The translations under genes were made by a program, and so were the position numbers. Under the pieces are notes generated by a model. It ran no database searches, was not told where the DNA came from, and saw only the letters and a program-made list of their open reading frames with translations. Positions 7,346 to 17,908 of a stretch of DNA of 64,000 nucleotides are shown here, piece by piece (within the stretch, counting starts at the first letter, position 1; every line of letters begins with the position of its first letter). Source of the stretch: DASZRZ01 sp963732925 (GTDB lineage Bacteria; Acidobacteriota; Terriglobia; Terriglobales; Acidobacteriaceae); NCBI GenBank assembly GCA_963732925.1, contig CAVTBJ010000015.1, positions 1 through 64,000 of the forward strand, given 5' to 3'.

Positions 7346-10300
7346 ATGATTCGAAGTTTTCTGCTGTGCCTGGGGTGTGCGGGTGGGGCGCTGCTGCTTG
7401 TTCCCAACTGCTCTGCAGCGGGCCTGCAGGAGCCGGGGGCGCCTTCCAAGTGGACCGAAGGCAGTTCCACCACGGTGAGCCCGGCGCCCCAGGCGGCAGT
7501 TGACGGGCCGAAAGCGAACACAGGAGGCGCGCCAGCGCCACTTACCGAGCCAGCCCTGGCAAGGGCGAGCAGCGCTTCCTACCAGGGCCGGATTGTCTCC
7601 TCTGTTGAATTTCAAGGTGTTTCCCTGACGGATGAAGCCGGGACATACCTGCAGCAGCTGGCGGTGAAAACCGGGGAGCCGCTCAACCGCACCAAGCTCG
7701 CGGACAGCGTGCGCGCGCTGTATGCCACCGGCCGCTTCGCCGATCTGGCGGTGGAAGCCGAGCCCCACGGCAGCGAGGGGGTGGATCTGATCTACCGGGC
7801 CACACCCAACTATTTCGTGGGAGTCGTGAGCGCCAGCGGCGCACCGGGGGCGCCCAGCGACGCCCAGCTTGCCGACGCCTCGCGGCTCCGGCTGGGGGAG
7901 TTGTATTCCCAAAGCGCCGTGGACCACGCCGTGCAATTGATGAAGAGCCTGCTGCTCGAGAACGGCTATTACCAGTCGAGCGTCAGCGTGCAGGACTTCC
8001 CCGATGCCGCCACCCAGCAGGTGGAGCTGCGTTTCCAGGTGGAAGCGGGTGCGCCCGCCAAGGTCGGAGATGTGACCGTGCAGGGAGATTCCGGCTACAC
8101 TCCCGAGGAGATTCGAAACATTGCGCACCTCCATCAGGGGGATACGGTTACGGCCGACCGGACCAGTCGTGCCCTCGAGCGGCTGCGCGACCGCTACTCG
8201 CACGAGAACCGGCTGGAGGCGCAGATTGCTCTCACCGACCGTAAGTTTCACCCCGACAGCAATACTCTGGACTATCTGTTTCACATCGAACGCGGCCCTA
8301 CGGTGGCGATTGACGTTTTGGGCGCCAACGTCAGCCATGGCAAGCTTCGGCAATTGCTGCCTGTCTATACCGAGCACGCCTTGGATGACGATCTGCTGAA
8401 CGAAGGCCGCAAAAACCTGCGCGACTATTTCCAGACGCGGGGCTATTTCGACGCGGACGTGCAATTCCGCCGGGATTACGCCGGAAACCATCTGCGGGTG
8501 GTTTACATGGTGGAGCGCGGCGAGCGCCACCAACTGGTGAACGTGGCCATTCACGGGAACCGGTACTTCAGCTCGGAACTGATCCGGGAGCGCATGCAGA
8601 TCAAACAGGCGGGCTGGCTGGCATCGTACGGTCATTTCAGCCAGGAGCTGCTGGACCAAGATGTGCAGAGCATTCTGGATCTGTACCACTCCAACGGCTT
8701 CCAGCAGGCGCAGGTGCACTCCGATATCAAAGACGATCTCAACGGGGTCAGCGGGCGCATGGAAGTCGATATGAATATCGACGAGGGAGCGCAGACGCGC
8801 GTCGCAAGCCTGAAGATTGAAGGCGCGGAAAAGGTGAAGCCGGAGGATCTTCTTCCCCTGCTGACTACGGCGGAGGGACAGCCTTATTCCAGCAGCAACA
8901 TTGCCACCGACCGCGACCTGATCATGAACTACTACTTCAATCGCGGCTTTTCGCAGGTTTCCTTCGAGGCCTCGGCCACGCCGCAGCCGGGCGATCCGCA
9001 GCGCATGAACGTGGTCTACCACGTGAAGGAAGGCGAGCAGGTTTTTGTGGACCGCATCCTGATGTCGGGTCTGGACAATACCAAGCCGGGAGTGGCGGAG
9101 CGGCAATTCCAGTTTCAGAGCGGCGAGCCGCTCAGCCAGACGGCCATGCTGGAAACCCAGCGGCGGCTCTACGATCTGGGGGTTTTCAATGAGGTGAAGC
9201 TGGCGGTGCAGAACAGCGAAGGGGACGCCAAGTACAAGAACATTCTGCTGCAATTCACCGAGGCGCGGCGCTGGACCTTCAATTACGGCGTGGGCATAGA
9301 AATCGAAAGCGCCTCTTTTGGAGCGCGCACCAGTCCCAATGGGCAAACCGGAATCAGTCCTACCGTAAGCTTTGATGTGAGCCGCCTCAACGTGGGCGGG
9401 AGAGCACATACCCTCAGCTTCAAATCGCACGTGGGGCGGCTGCAGCAGCAGGGGCTGGCCACCTATGAGGCTCCCCGGCTGCTCAATCACCAGAACCTGC
9501 GGCTTGCCTTCAACCTGTTCTACGACAATAGCCTGAACGTGCAGACCTTCACCTCGCGGCGTCTGGAAGGTTCCATTCAACTGGAACAGTCGCTGAGCCG
9601 CATCACCACCCTGCTGTACCGCTTTACCTACCGCCGGGTGCAGGCGTCGGAGCTGCAGATTGATCCCGCCTCCGATTCCTCTGCTATCCAGTCCGGTGCG
9701 CGTGGGGCTGCCCAGCATCACTTACATCCGCGACAAGCGCGACGATCCCATCGAGACCCACAACGGAAACTACACCACCATCGATGCCGGCGTGGCCTCC
9801 GGCGTGTTTGGATCGGAGGCAAATTTTGGCCGCCTGTTGGTCCAGAATTCTACCTATCAGCCGTTTCACCGACGGCGCTGGGTTTTCGCCCGCTATACCG
9901 AGATTGGAATTGCCAAGCCCTTCGGCGCTCCCACCGGAGACGACCCCACGGCGGAGCCGGTGATTCCGCTGCCGGAACGGTTCTTTGCCGGGGGCGCCAA
10001 CGGATTGCGGGGCTTTGGCCTCAATCAGGCCGGACCTCGCGACCTGCTGACAGGACAGGTGCTGGGCGGCGAGGCCGTGTTTGTCAACAGCCTGGAGCTG
10101 CGAACGCCTCCGCTGGGATTGCCCTACGTGGGGGATAATCTGGGTTTCGCGTTCTTTCATGACGCGGGAAATGTGTTTTCCAGCGTCGGCGACATGGGCC
10201 GCGCTGTGGTGCAATGGGAGCAGAAAGACCGCGACCTGTGCACGGTGGAGGCAACATCCTCGCAGTGCGACTTTGCGTACATGTCGCATGCCTTGGGAGT

Positions 10301-10466
10301 GGGAATCCGTTATCGCACGCCCATCGGCCCGGTGCGTCTGGATGTGGGCTACAACCTGAATCCTCCGACGTATCCGTACTACGATGACCCGACGGACAAG
10401 ACCGGATTTCACTCGGCACGAACTGGAAGGCTGCAGTTCTCCTTCAGCGTGGGACAAACGTTTTGA
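7346..10466 (+). CDS. bamA: Omp85-family outer-membrane assembly protein (BamA/TamA type), one frameshift
   Basis: About 1,039 residues. A signal peptide (MIRSFLLCLGCAGGALLLVP) starts at 7346. It is followed by a low-complexity linker and a series of POTRA domains (about residues 75-640, for example GRIVSSVEFQGVSLT, VTVQGDSGYTPEEIRNI, DRILMSGLDNTKPGVAERQF). A C-terminal 16-strand surface-antigen barrel comes last (RFFAGGANGLRGFGLNQAGP, and the final strand ending FSFSVGQTF). The frame shifts at about 9665: deleting one C of CCC after GAT restores DPPPIPLLSSPVRVGLPSIT. It is followed by a SurA-like gene and tamB, so it may be TamA rather than the sole BamA. An alternative upstream GTG/ATG would add a non-signal leader. 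Confidence 0.88.
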
Positions 10467-10489
10467 GCGACGGGGCGGAAAAGCATCGC

Positions 10490-11209
10490 ATGAAGCGCTG
10501 GTTGCAATTCGGACTGCTGCTGGTGATGACCGCGGCGTCGCTGCGAGCGCCCGCGCCGGCGAGGTCATCGACCGCATTGTCGCCCTGGTGAACGGCCAGC
10601 CCATCCTGCTGAGTGACTGGCAGGACCGCGTACGCTACCAGGCCATGATCGAGCAGCGGCCACTGGATGAAGATGACCCCTCAGCAGGAACAGGACGCGC
10701 TGCAACAGGTGATCGACCAGAAGCTGGTGGAGGAACAGATCGAGGGCCGCAATTTTCCCCCTCCAGACAATGACGAAATCCAAAAGCGCCTGGCCGAACT
10801 GCGGCAGCAGATTCCCGCCGCAAGGTCCGATGATGGCTGGCATGCGGTGCTCGAGCGGTATGGCCTGAACGAGAACCAGGCACGGGCGGTACTGGAAGCG
10901 CAGGTTCGGATGGGGCACTTTGCCAGTGCGGAAATTCTTCCCGGAGTGCACGTCGACAATCGCAGCATATTCACCTACTACCGGGACAAGCTGCTTCCCG
11001 GCTTGCGGCAAAGCGGACAGGCGATTCCCCCTCTGGATGAGGTTACGGGGGAAATTCGCGAAATCCTGCTGCAGCAGAAAGCGGGGGAGCTGGTACAGGA
11101 ATGGCTGCAATCCCTGCGCAGCCAGAGCCAGGTCCAGATGCTGGTTGCGCAGCCGCAGCCCGCAACCGGGGAAGCGGTGAAGACGCCCGCCACAGCGAAA
11201 ACACAATGA
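10490..11209 (+). CDS. SurA-like periplasmic chaperone (SurA N-terminal domain), two frameshifts
   Basis: The ATG at 10490 begins a signal peptide (MKRWLQFGLLLVMTAASLRA). After one missing base at about 10548 the frame continues as RAGEVIDRIVALVNGQPILL, the hallmark start of SurA-type chaperones. After one extra base at about 10668 it resumes as MTPQQEQDALQQVIDQKLVE and runs through helical segments to a stop at 11209. The corrected product is about 239 residues and lacks a full parvulin domain, so it is likely a chaperone for outer-membrane protein precursors rather than a prolyl isomerase. The stop overlaps the tamB ATG (ATGA, 11206-11209). The two indels cancel, and the protein is coherent once corrected. 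Confidence 0.75.
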
Positions 11210-14200
11210 GTCGCAAGCTGCAAGTCGCCGCAGGAATCACCGCTATCGCACTGGCGGCGTCGCTGGCGGTGGCCTTGATCGTGCTCAATGGCGCTCCCGG
11301 CCAGCGCTGGGCTCGGGCGCAGGTGATCGACCGCCTGCAGCAGATGACGGGCGGCAGAGCGGAATTGGACAGCTTCCATTGGCGGCTTTTCCACTTCGAT
11401 GTGGAAGCCGGGGGATTGACGATTTATGGCCGCGCGCGGCCGGCCGCAGCAGCGTCTGAAGTTCCCTGGTTGCATGCCGATCGCCTGCAGGCCAGGTTGG
11501 ACTTATTTTCCCTGCTGCGCCGCGAACTCGGGTTGCGCTCGCTGGTGATCGAAAACCCGGTCCTTCACCTCATTATTTATCCCGACGGAAGCAGCAATCA
11601 GCCAAAGCCCGTGGGCGCGGCCAGTGTAGGGGAATTGTTTCAGTTATCCATCGGACATCTGGAAGTGCGCAATGGAACCGTGATCGTCAATGAGCGCAGC
11701 CTTCCCCTGGACGTGCGCGCCGATACGGTGCAGGCGCAGTTGGCCTCGGCCGCTGGCCAGGAGTACCGTGGCAGGGTGCAGGCCGGCAACGTGACCGCGC
11801 GTTACGACGACCTGGTGCAGACAGGAAAAGGAACCGTGCGCTTCAGCGTCCGGCCCGATGGAGCGGTGGTCGACGCGGCTACTTGGATTTCCGGAGACTC
11901 GCATTTTGAAGCCAGCGGCAAGCTGACGAATTACTCCGACCCGGATGTGCAGCTCGAATACAAAGCCCAGGTAAGAGCCGGGCAACTGATGAAGCTCTAT
12001 GAGATGCGGCACGTCCGCGGGGGAACGGTCGAGGTCTCGGGAAGCGCACACTACGCTAGACACCGTCTCGATACCAGAGGAACCTTTGCCCTGCGGAACG
12101 CGGAATGGGTTTCCGGCGGGGTGCGCGTGCCCCGGCTCAACCTGGGCACGGAGTACGTGATCGGACCGGAAAATGCCTCCTTCCCTCACCTGTTCGCGAG
12201 CGTGCTGGGGGGAACCATCAGCGGGGCCCTGGAAGTGAGGAACTGGCGCTCGACGAAGGGCTCGGCTCCGCGCCAGCAGGGCACGGCGCGGCTGCACGTG
12301 GAAGGCGTAAGTCTGCAAAGCGCGGTGGCTGCCGCCTCCAGCCACCAGCTACCCCTGGACAAGCTGAAGCTGCGCGGGCGCACCTCGGGAACGGTGGACG
12401 TGGGCTGGTCGGGGCGTCCGGAGTCCGCGGTTGCGCACTTCGATTTGGCCGTGAATTCGCCCCCGCAGAGCGGAACCCCTGCTTGGGGCCAGGCTCCCGA
12501 CCTGCCGGTCGAGGGATCGGTAACCGGGGCGTACCTGTTTGCTCCGGCGCGCCTCGAGTTCGAGCACCTCGCCCTGGCCGGGCGCGGGTTGCAGTTGAGC
12601 CTGGCGGGAGAACTAGGCACAGCCGCTGCCAACGCGCACTTTACATTAACTTCCGGGCAACTGAGCGAACTGACTCCGCTGTTGAGCCTGGCGCTGCCCC
12701 GGCTTTCGCGCTTCGAAGGGATTCGCGGCCAGGGCTCGTTTTCCGGGCTCCTGACGGGAACCCTGCAGGCGCCGCGCCTCGACGGCCAGATGACGCTTTC
12801 CCATCTGGCCGTGCCGCTCAAAGGCCCGGCAGAGGCAACCCCGGCGGCGGCAGCGGGCGTCGATTCGGTGGCTTTCGATTCAGTAAGCGCGAACGTGCTG
12901 TTCACCCCGGACGAGCTGGCGCTGGGCAATGCGCAGCTCCAGGCCGGAGGATGGGGAATCTCCGGGAATTTGCGCGCCACCCTGAGCCGGGGCGTGCTGA
13001 GCGATGCCAGCGATATCTTTGGGCGCGTGACGCTCCACGATACCCAGGTCGCAGAACTCGAGCGGGTGGCCCACCTGCACTATCCATTGTCTGGCTCCGC
13101 CAATGGAGTCCTGCAGATTGCGGGAACCTGGGGCGAACCGCGGGCGGCGGGCCAAGTGCGCCTGAGCCATGCCATGTTCTACGGCGAACCGCTGGACTCG
13201 CTGAACGCGGTTGTGATGCTGGCTGGAGGAGAGCTGGCGCTGGATCGTGTCTCCATGACCTTCAACGGCGCTCACGCCGAGGGTCGCGCGGCCTATAACT
13301 GGCGGACCGAGGCATTTCGTCTGGAGCTGCAAGGCAGCGGGCTGGAACTGGCTCGCCTGCGGCAGATCCAGAACAGACGCCTCTTTGTTTCCGGGCGGGT
13401 AAACTTTGAGGTGTCCGGCAATGGCACCCCGAGCCAGCCCTCGCTGGGCGGGGAAATCGATGTGCAGTCCATTGCGCTGAACGGAGAGCAGATGGGAACC
13501 CTCCGGCTGGAGGGCGCCACCCGCGATCGCACCCTGCACATCAATGGCACATCCCAGTTCAACAAGGGTGAACTCACACTGCAAGGAGACATTGGTCTGC
13601 ACGGCGACCTGCCCACAAAAGCAGAGCTGCATATTTCCCAGGTTGATGTGGATACACTGCTCACCCAGGTACTCAAGGACAATCTCACGGGCCACTCTTC
13701 GGCGGCCGGAGTGCTTCAACTGCAAGGACCGCTGCGCCATCCGGCCCTGCTGGAGATGCAGGGCAGCCTGCAGCAGCTTTCCGCCCAGGTTCGGGGCATT
13801 GCGCTCGAGAACCGGGGTCCTATCGAATTTGGCGTGGAGCAGAAGGTGCTCACGCTGCGGCAGTTGCGCATGGCGGGAACGGGAACCGATCTGACCGCCA
13901 CGGGAACGGTGGAACTGGGCGGACGGCATCGCCTGCGGCTGCGGGCATACGGCGATGCCGACCTGGCATTGCTCAAAGTATTCAACCCCGGGCTCGACTC
14001 CTCGGGGGCAACTACCTTCCAGGTCGATGTGGGGGGAACGGCATCGAACCCCGACTTGCGTGGAACCGCGCAGATAAGAAACGGCTCGGTTGCCTATCAG
14101 GATTTCCCCAATGGCCTGAGCGAACTGAACGGAACGCTGGTGTTCAATCAGGACCGTCTGGAGGTGCAGTCGCTCACCGGGAAGAGCGGCGGAGGCGACG

Positions 14201-15204
14201 TAGCACTGGGTGGGTTTCTGAACATCGGGCCGCGGCTGGCGCTCACTTTGACCGTGAAGGGAACCGGCGTGCGCCTGCGCGAGCCTCCCGGTGTGAGCAG
14301 CCTGATGAACCTGAACCTGCAACTCACGGCGAGTAGTGACCACTACAACCTGAGCGGCAACGTGCTGGTCACGCGCTTCGCCATCACTCCGCAGTTCGAC
14401 CTGGGCTACTACATCGCAGGACTGAAGCGGGCAGCGCCGCCCAATCCGCTCTCCTCGTTGAACCGTTTGCAGCTCAGCCTGCAGGTAACATCTGCGCCGG
14501 AACTGCAGGTGGAGACCACAGCCGCCAGGCTGACCGGCGATATCGACCTGAACATCCGCGGAACCGCGGCGCATCCGGTCCTGATTGGCGGCGTAAACGC
14601 CACCGAAGGCGAAGTGGTGTTTGCAGGCGCGCGCTACCAGGTGAACCACGCCGAGATCAGCTTCAACAACCCGGTGCGGCTGGAGCCCGTGTTCGACGCC
14701 GAACTGGTAACCCGAATCCGTGAGTACGAGGTGACGCTGAACTTCTACGGTCCGCTGGATCGGCTGAATATCACATACCGCTCCGAGCCTCCGCTGCCCA
14801 CCTCGGAGATTGTGGGACTGCTGGCCTTTGGGCAGACGCGGCCCGAAACCGTACAGGTAACGCGGCCCTCGGCCTCGTTCACTCAGAGCGAGTCGCAGGC
14901 CATTCTGGACCAGGCGATGAACTCGGCGCTGAATGACCGGGTGCAGAAGCTGTTCGGCGTGAGCCGGCTGCGCATCTCACCGGCCGATACCGTGGGCACG
15001 CAGATCAACCCCAGCGCGCGCCTGACGCTGGAGCGGCAGGTTTCGCGCAACATGACCGTGATCTACGTGACCAACGTCTCGCAGTCCAGCCAGCAGGTCA
15101 TCCAGATGGAGTACAACGTGAGTCCCAGCGTAGCCCTGGTGGCCACGCGCGATCAGAATGGGATTGTGTCGTTTGACGTGAGAATACGGCAGCGGAAGAG
15201 ATAG
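11206..15204 (+). CDS. tamB: TamB-family translocation/assembly protein
   Basis: A 1,332-residue AsmA/TamB-like protein, anchored by one N-terminal helix (about residues 6-28) with the rest a long periplasmic beta-rich repeat structure. This family forms a groove thought to carry phospholipids or outer-membrane protein precursors between membranes. The C-terminal TamB domain is clear: repeated G-rich strands (GVNATEGEVVFAGARYQVNH), then LNITYRSEPPLPTSEIVGLL with AFGQTRPE, and a tail ending SFDVRIRQRKR. The start overlaps the stop of the SurA-like gene by four bases; the order Omp85, chaperone, TamB argues for a single envelope-biogenesis operon. Confidence 0.92.
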   Translation: MSRKLQVAAGITAIALAASLAVALIVLNGAPGQRWARAQVIDRLQQMTGGRAELDSFHWRLFHFDVEAGGLTIYGRARPAAAASEVPWLHADRLQARLDLFSLLRRELGLRSLVIENPVLHLIIYPDGSSNQPKPVGAASVGELFQLSIGHLEVRNGTVIVNERSLPLDVRADTVQAQLASAAGQEYRGRVQAGNVTARYDDLVQTGKGTVRFSVRPDGAVVDAATWISGDSHFEASGKLTNYSDPDVQLEYKAQVRAGQLMKLYEMRHVRGGTVEVSGSAHYARHRLDTRGTFALRNAEWVSGGVRVPRLNLGTEYVIGPENASFPHLFASVLGGTISGALEVRNWRSTKGSAPRQQGTARLHVEGVSLQSAVAAASSHQLPLDKLKLRGRTSGTVDVGWSGRPESAVAHFDLAVNSPPQSGTPAWGQAPDLPVEGSVTGAYLFAPARLEFEHLALAGRGLQLSLAGELGTAAANAHFTLTSGQLSELTPLLSLALPRLSRFEGIRGQGSFSGLLTGTLQAPRLDGQMTLSHLAVPLKGPAEATPAAAAGVDSVAFDSVSANVLFTPDELALGNAQLQAGGWGISGNLRATLSRGVLSDASDIFGRVTLHDTQVAELERVAHLHYPLSGSANGVLQIAGTWGEPRAAGQVRLSHAMFYGEPLDSLNAVVMLAGGELALDRVSMTFNGAHAEGRAAYNWRTEAFRLELQGSGLELARLRQIQNRRLFVSGRVNFEVSGNGTPSQPSLGGEIDVQSIALNGEQMGTLRLEGATRDRTLHINGTSQFNKGELTLQGDIGLHGDLPTKAELHISQVDVDTLLTQVLKDNLTGHSSAAGVLQLQGPLRHPALLEMQGSLQQLSAQVRGIALENRGPIEFGVEQKVLTLRQLRMAGTGTDLTATGTVELGGRHRLRLRAYGDADLALLKVFNPGLDSSGATTFQVDVGGTASNPDLRGTAQIRNGSVAYQDFPNGLSELNGTLVFNQDRLEVQSLTGKSGGGDVALGGFLNIGPRLALTLTVKGTGVRLREPPGVSSLMNLNLQLTASSDHYNLSGNVLVTRFAITPQFDLGYYIAGLKRAAPPNPLSSLNRLQLSLQVTSAPELQVETTAARLTGDIDLNIRGTAAHPVLIGGVNATEGEVVFAGARYQVNHAEISFNNPVRLEPVFDAELVTRIREYEVTLNFYGPLDRLNITYRSEPPLPTSEIVGLLAFGQTRPETVQVTRPSASFTQSESQAILDQAMNSALNDRVQKLFGVSRLRISPADTVGTQINPSARLTLERQVSRNMTVIYVTNVSQSSQQVIQMEYNVSPSVALVATRDQNGIVSFDVRIRQRKR

Positions 15205-15205
15205 T

Positions 15206-15732
15206 TCACTTTGGCAGGCATGACCCCAGTAGTTCCCGAAGAGGCTGCCGCTCTACATCGGATAATTCGCCAATCGGCAAGATCACAAATCGCTTGCCCG
15301 GTGATTGTTCCAAAACTAGAACTCGTCCATGTTCACGCCATCTTTTGAAATTTGTCCACGGCTGGAATCCGGTAGCTCCGCTCGGTCCGTCGAACTTCAG
15401 GCCCTCGTTCGGTATCGTAATCCAATCTGGTTGCGTGGCCTTGAAATGCGTGAACTCCCGCGCCATCGTTCTCCTCGTCCTGTAGAACACCCACCCGGCG
15501 ACAGCGGCAACTACCGCCCATAAGATTCCCAGACCCTTCGAGTTCGCGTGGGCTGCCCCAAGCAACCCCGCAATCGTAGCCCACACCAGAATGCAGGTCA
15601 GAGCCAAGCCGTACCAGTTGGCGAGGAGAATTCTTGGCCAGTACCACCTGAACGCGGCGCTTTGCGTGCATCCTTCAAATCTGCTTCTGTCAGCTTGCCA
15701 TTAAGCTGTATTCCAGCGCTTGTGCCTGGCAT
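15206..15732 (-). CDS. Small membrane protein with YcxB-like C-terminus, one frameshift
   Basis: The ATG at 15732 has AGGAGA upstream. The N-terminus reads MPGTSAGIQLNGKLTEADLK and then DARKA, after which the frame is lost. One missing base at about 15650 restores FRWYWPRILLANWYGLALTC, two membrane helices (the second GILWAVVAAVAGWVFY) and a soluble C-terminal domain ending IGELSDVERQPLRELLG. That tail (GATGFQPWTNFKRWREHG, RFVILPIG) resembles YcxB-like proteins (PF14317 type). It is convergent with tamB, with one base between their stops. Its GC content is visibly lower than that of its neighbours. Function unknown. Confidence 0.6.
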
Positions 15733-15984
15733 AAGGGTCTCCTCGGCGCATCATCATACAAATGCGATAGTGAAATAAACAGTTCTCTCGTCACACCTCG
15801 TCGAAACGACTAAGGCACACCCAAGATTCTTCGACTACGTGCCTCGCGGTGCTCCGCTCAGGATGACATCCGGCTATGAATTCGCAATGTGGCGGTTGAT
15901 CCCCGCTGGTCGGGGCTTTCTATAGTGATTCTTGTCACAGATTGGTCTAGACGAGGTCGATATCTTGGAGGGTGGAGGGACAAG

Positions 15985-16707
15985 ATGGCGCGACATTCCA
16001 AACTTCTCTGTGGGGTTGCCGCCGCCTCGGCGGGCTGTGCCTTCGGGGCCTATGTAGCGGTGTTGCGTCCACGGATACTGCGCTGGGGGGCCACGCAGGA
16101 AGAGATCAACCGACGTTGGCCGGGTGATGAACTGACTCCGGGCTCGCGGGCCGGGTGCACCAGAGCTATCACGATCAACGCGCCAACCAGCAAGGTCTGG
16201 CCGTGGATCATGCAGATCGGACAAGACCGGGCGGGATACTACAGCTACACGGCGCTGGAAAATCTGTTCCGCGCGGAGATGCATAACACCTACCGCATTG
16301 TTCCAGAATGGCAGGAACGCCACGTGGGAGACACGTTCTGGATGGCTCCACGGTATCGCTATGGCGGAGAAGCGCGGATGGTGGTAGCTCGCCTGGAGCC
16401 GGAACGTGCGCTGGTGCTGGTGAATCCGCAGGATGCTGAGTCAGCGATTGAGCACGGCTATGCTCCGCATGGAAGCTGGACTTTTCTGCTGGAACCGATC
16501 GACTGCAACACTACCCGTTTGGTGATGCGCGGCGTGGATGGTGAACAGGGGCCTCCGTGGGGCGCGGTCGCGGGCTTTCTGTTCTGGCAGCCCGCCCACT
16601 TCATCATGGAACGCAAGATGATGCGGACCATCAAGGCGCTGGCGGAAGGAAAGTTTCAGGCGGGATCCCGGCGAGGAAGAATCCGGCGGATCCCGATTGG
16701 CGCGTAG
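15985..16707 (+). CDS. SRPBCC (START-like) superfamily protein
   Basis: A 240-residue protein from the ATG at 15985 (MARHSKLLCG), preceded by GGAGGG. A hydrophobic N-terminal segment (about residues 8-28) looks like a membrane anchor. Residues from about 60 on (TRAITINAPTSKVWPWIMQI, then FRAEMHNTYRIVPEW) match the ligand-binding SRPBCC/polyketide-cyclase-like fold, where an N-terminal beta strand and two helices precede a long antiparallel sheet. The pattern GDTFWMAPRYRYGGEARMVV and HGSWTFLLEPIDCNTTRLVM supports this. The ligand is unknown. Convergent with the metallo-hydrolase gene downstream. Confidence 0.75.
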   Translation: MARHSKLLCGVAAASAGCAFGAYVAVLRPRILRWGATQEEINRRWPGDELTPGSRAGCTRAITINAPTSKVWPWIMQIGQDRAGYYSYTALENLFRAEMHNTYRIVPEWQERHVGDTFWMAPRYRYGGEARMVVARLEPERALVLVNPQDAESAIEHGYAPHGSWTFLLEPIDCNTTRLVMRGVDGEQGPPWGAVAGFLFWQPAHFIMERKMMRTIKALAEGKFQAGSRRGRIRRIPIGA

Positions 16708-16718
16708 CAGCAGGGGCG

Positions 16719-17777
16719 TCAGCGTTTTGATCCCGTTGCCTGCTGCTCTTCGAGCCGCAACTGCGCCGCCCGCGCGCAGTCTTCCATGACAAGAAAGTAG
16801 CGCTGCACCCACTCGGTCCCAAGCTCGTAACGATGCGGACCATTGCCGCGTACGGCAAGCATGCGGTTGCGGTTGTAGGCATTGTCGAACTCGGAGTGGT
16901 TGGAGAGGATAACCGTCGCGCCGGTTTCCGCGGCTTCTTCTGCCATGTGCTTTTGCGAGTCAATATACGTCTGGAAGTTGCGAATGCCCGGATCGGCCGT
17001 GTTGTTCACGAAGTTGAAGGCCGTACCGCCGGAGTAGGCCACGTGCATCGGCCTGCCGTGGTCAAAGACGGTGAAGGTGTAGGACAGGGTGCCGGGCGTA
17101 TGGCCTGGCGTGAGCCAGACGGTGACCGTGGTGTCTCCGAGCGTGATCTTCATGCCGTCGGTGGCGACAATGTCCCGCTTGGGCGCCATGGTCTTGTAAC
17201 GGTTGGGATACTTTTCGACCAGGTCCCAGTCGGGGCCTCCCATGACCACACGGGCGCCGTAGCGCTTCTGTAGCATCTCGGCGCCGCCAATGTGATCGGC
17301 ATGGGCGTGCGAGATGAGGACGTACTTGATGTCCTTGGGGTCAAGGCCGAGTTTGCGCAGTCCGCCGACGATTAGTTCCTCGGAGTTGTAGGGATAGAGG
17401 GTGTCGATCAGGATGATTCCCCGCGAGGTCGTCAGCGCCCAGGAAGAGTGAATCTTGCCACCTACGAAGTAGAGATTGTCGAAGACGCGGGCGGGATCGG
17501 CATACCAGGTATCGCGTGGGGGAATGGCGCCCGGATCGCTCACGAAGCGGGGAACGTTGTCGCTGGTGTTCTCACCCCCACTCTCCGGCAGCAGGCAGAC
17601 GCGAGTCAGGGTACCGAGGAACTCGAATCCGGCGGCGTCTTTCGCGGACTGAATGGCCCTGCGAATCTCGGCGTCATAATCTCTTGCCTGCCTGGGCTGC
17701 TGGGCGACCAGCATGGCTGAAGTCATTGCGACAAGCAGGGCGATGGGGACGCTGCGTCTCAAGGCAAGAGATTTCAT
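16719..17777 (-). CDS. Secreted metallo-beta-lactamase-fold hydrolase (subclass B3-like)
   Basis: A 352-residue protein with a signal peptide (MKSLALRRSVPIALLVAMTS, AMLVAQ). The zinc motif HAHADH sits near residue 156, a further histidine in TPGHTPGT near residue 225, and another in LSNHSEFD near residue 296. This is the ligand set of B3-like lactamase-fold enzymes. The region upstream (RVFDNLYFVGGKIHSSWALT, IILIDTLYPYN) is also typical. Some relatives hydrolyse beta-lactams, but most members of this broad family have other or unknown substrates. It stands alone between convergent and divergent neighbours. Confidence 0.85.
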   Translation of the reverse strand: MKSLALRRSVPIALLVAMTSAMLVAQQPRQARDYDAEIRRAIQSAKDAAGFEFLGTLTRVCLLPESGGENTSDNVPRFVSDPGAIPPRDTWYADPARVFDNLYFVGGKIHSSWALTTSRGIILIDTLYPYNSEELIVGGLRKLGLDPKDIKYVLISHAHADHIGGAEMLQKRYGARVVMGGPDWDLVEKYPNRYKTMAPKRDIVATDGMKITLGDTTVTVWLTPGHTPGTLSYTFTVFDHGRPMHVAYSGGTAFNFVNNTADPGIRNFQTYIDSQKHMAEEAAETGATVILSNHSEFDNAYNRNRMLAVRGNGPHRYELGTEWVQRYFLVMEDCARAAQLRLEEQQATGSKR

Positions 17778-17908
17778 GGGCGGTAATCATACAGGCTGGG
17801 GAACTTTCTTTTCCTTGAAAAGTTGATTTCGGGGTTTCTCCTCAGGAAAACCCAAAGCGTGGGAACTGCACTGTGGAAGAATGAGGCACTGCCTCTCCGC
17901 CGGATGGT

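Noticed and set aside
6779..9721. A 980-codon open frame on the minus strand opposite the Omp85 gene
   Set aside because: It mirrors the codon pattern of the real GC-rich plus-strand gene, has no domain, and crosses the start of ThiF in another frame.
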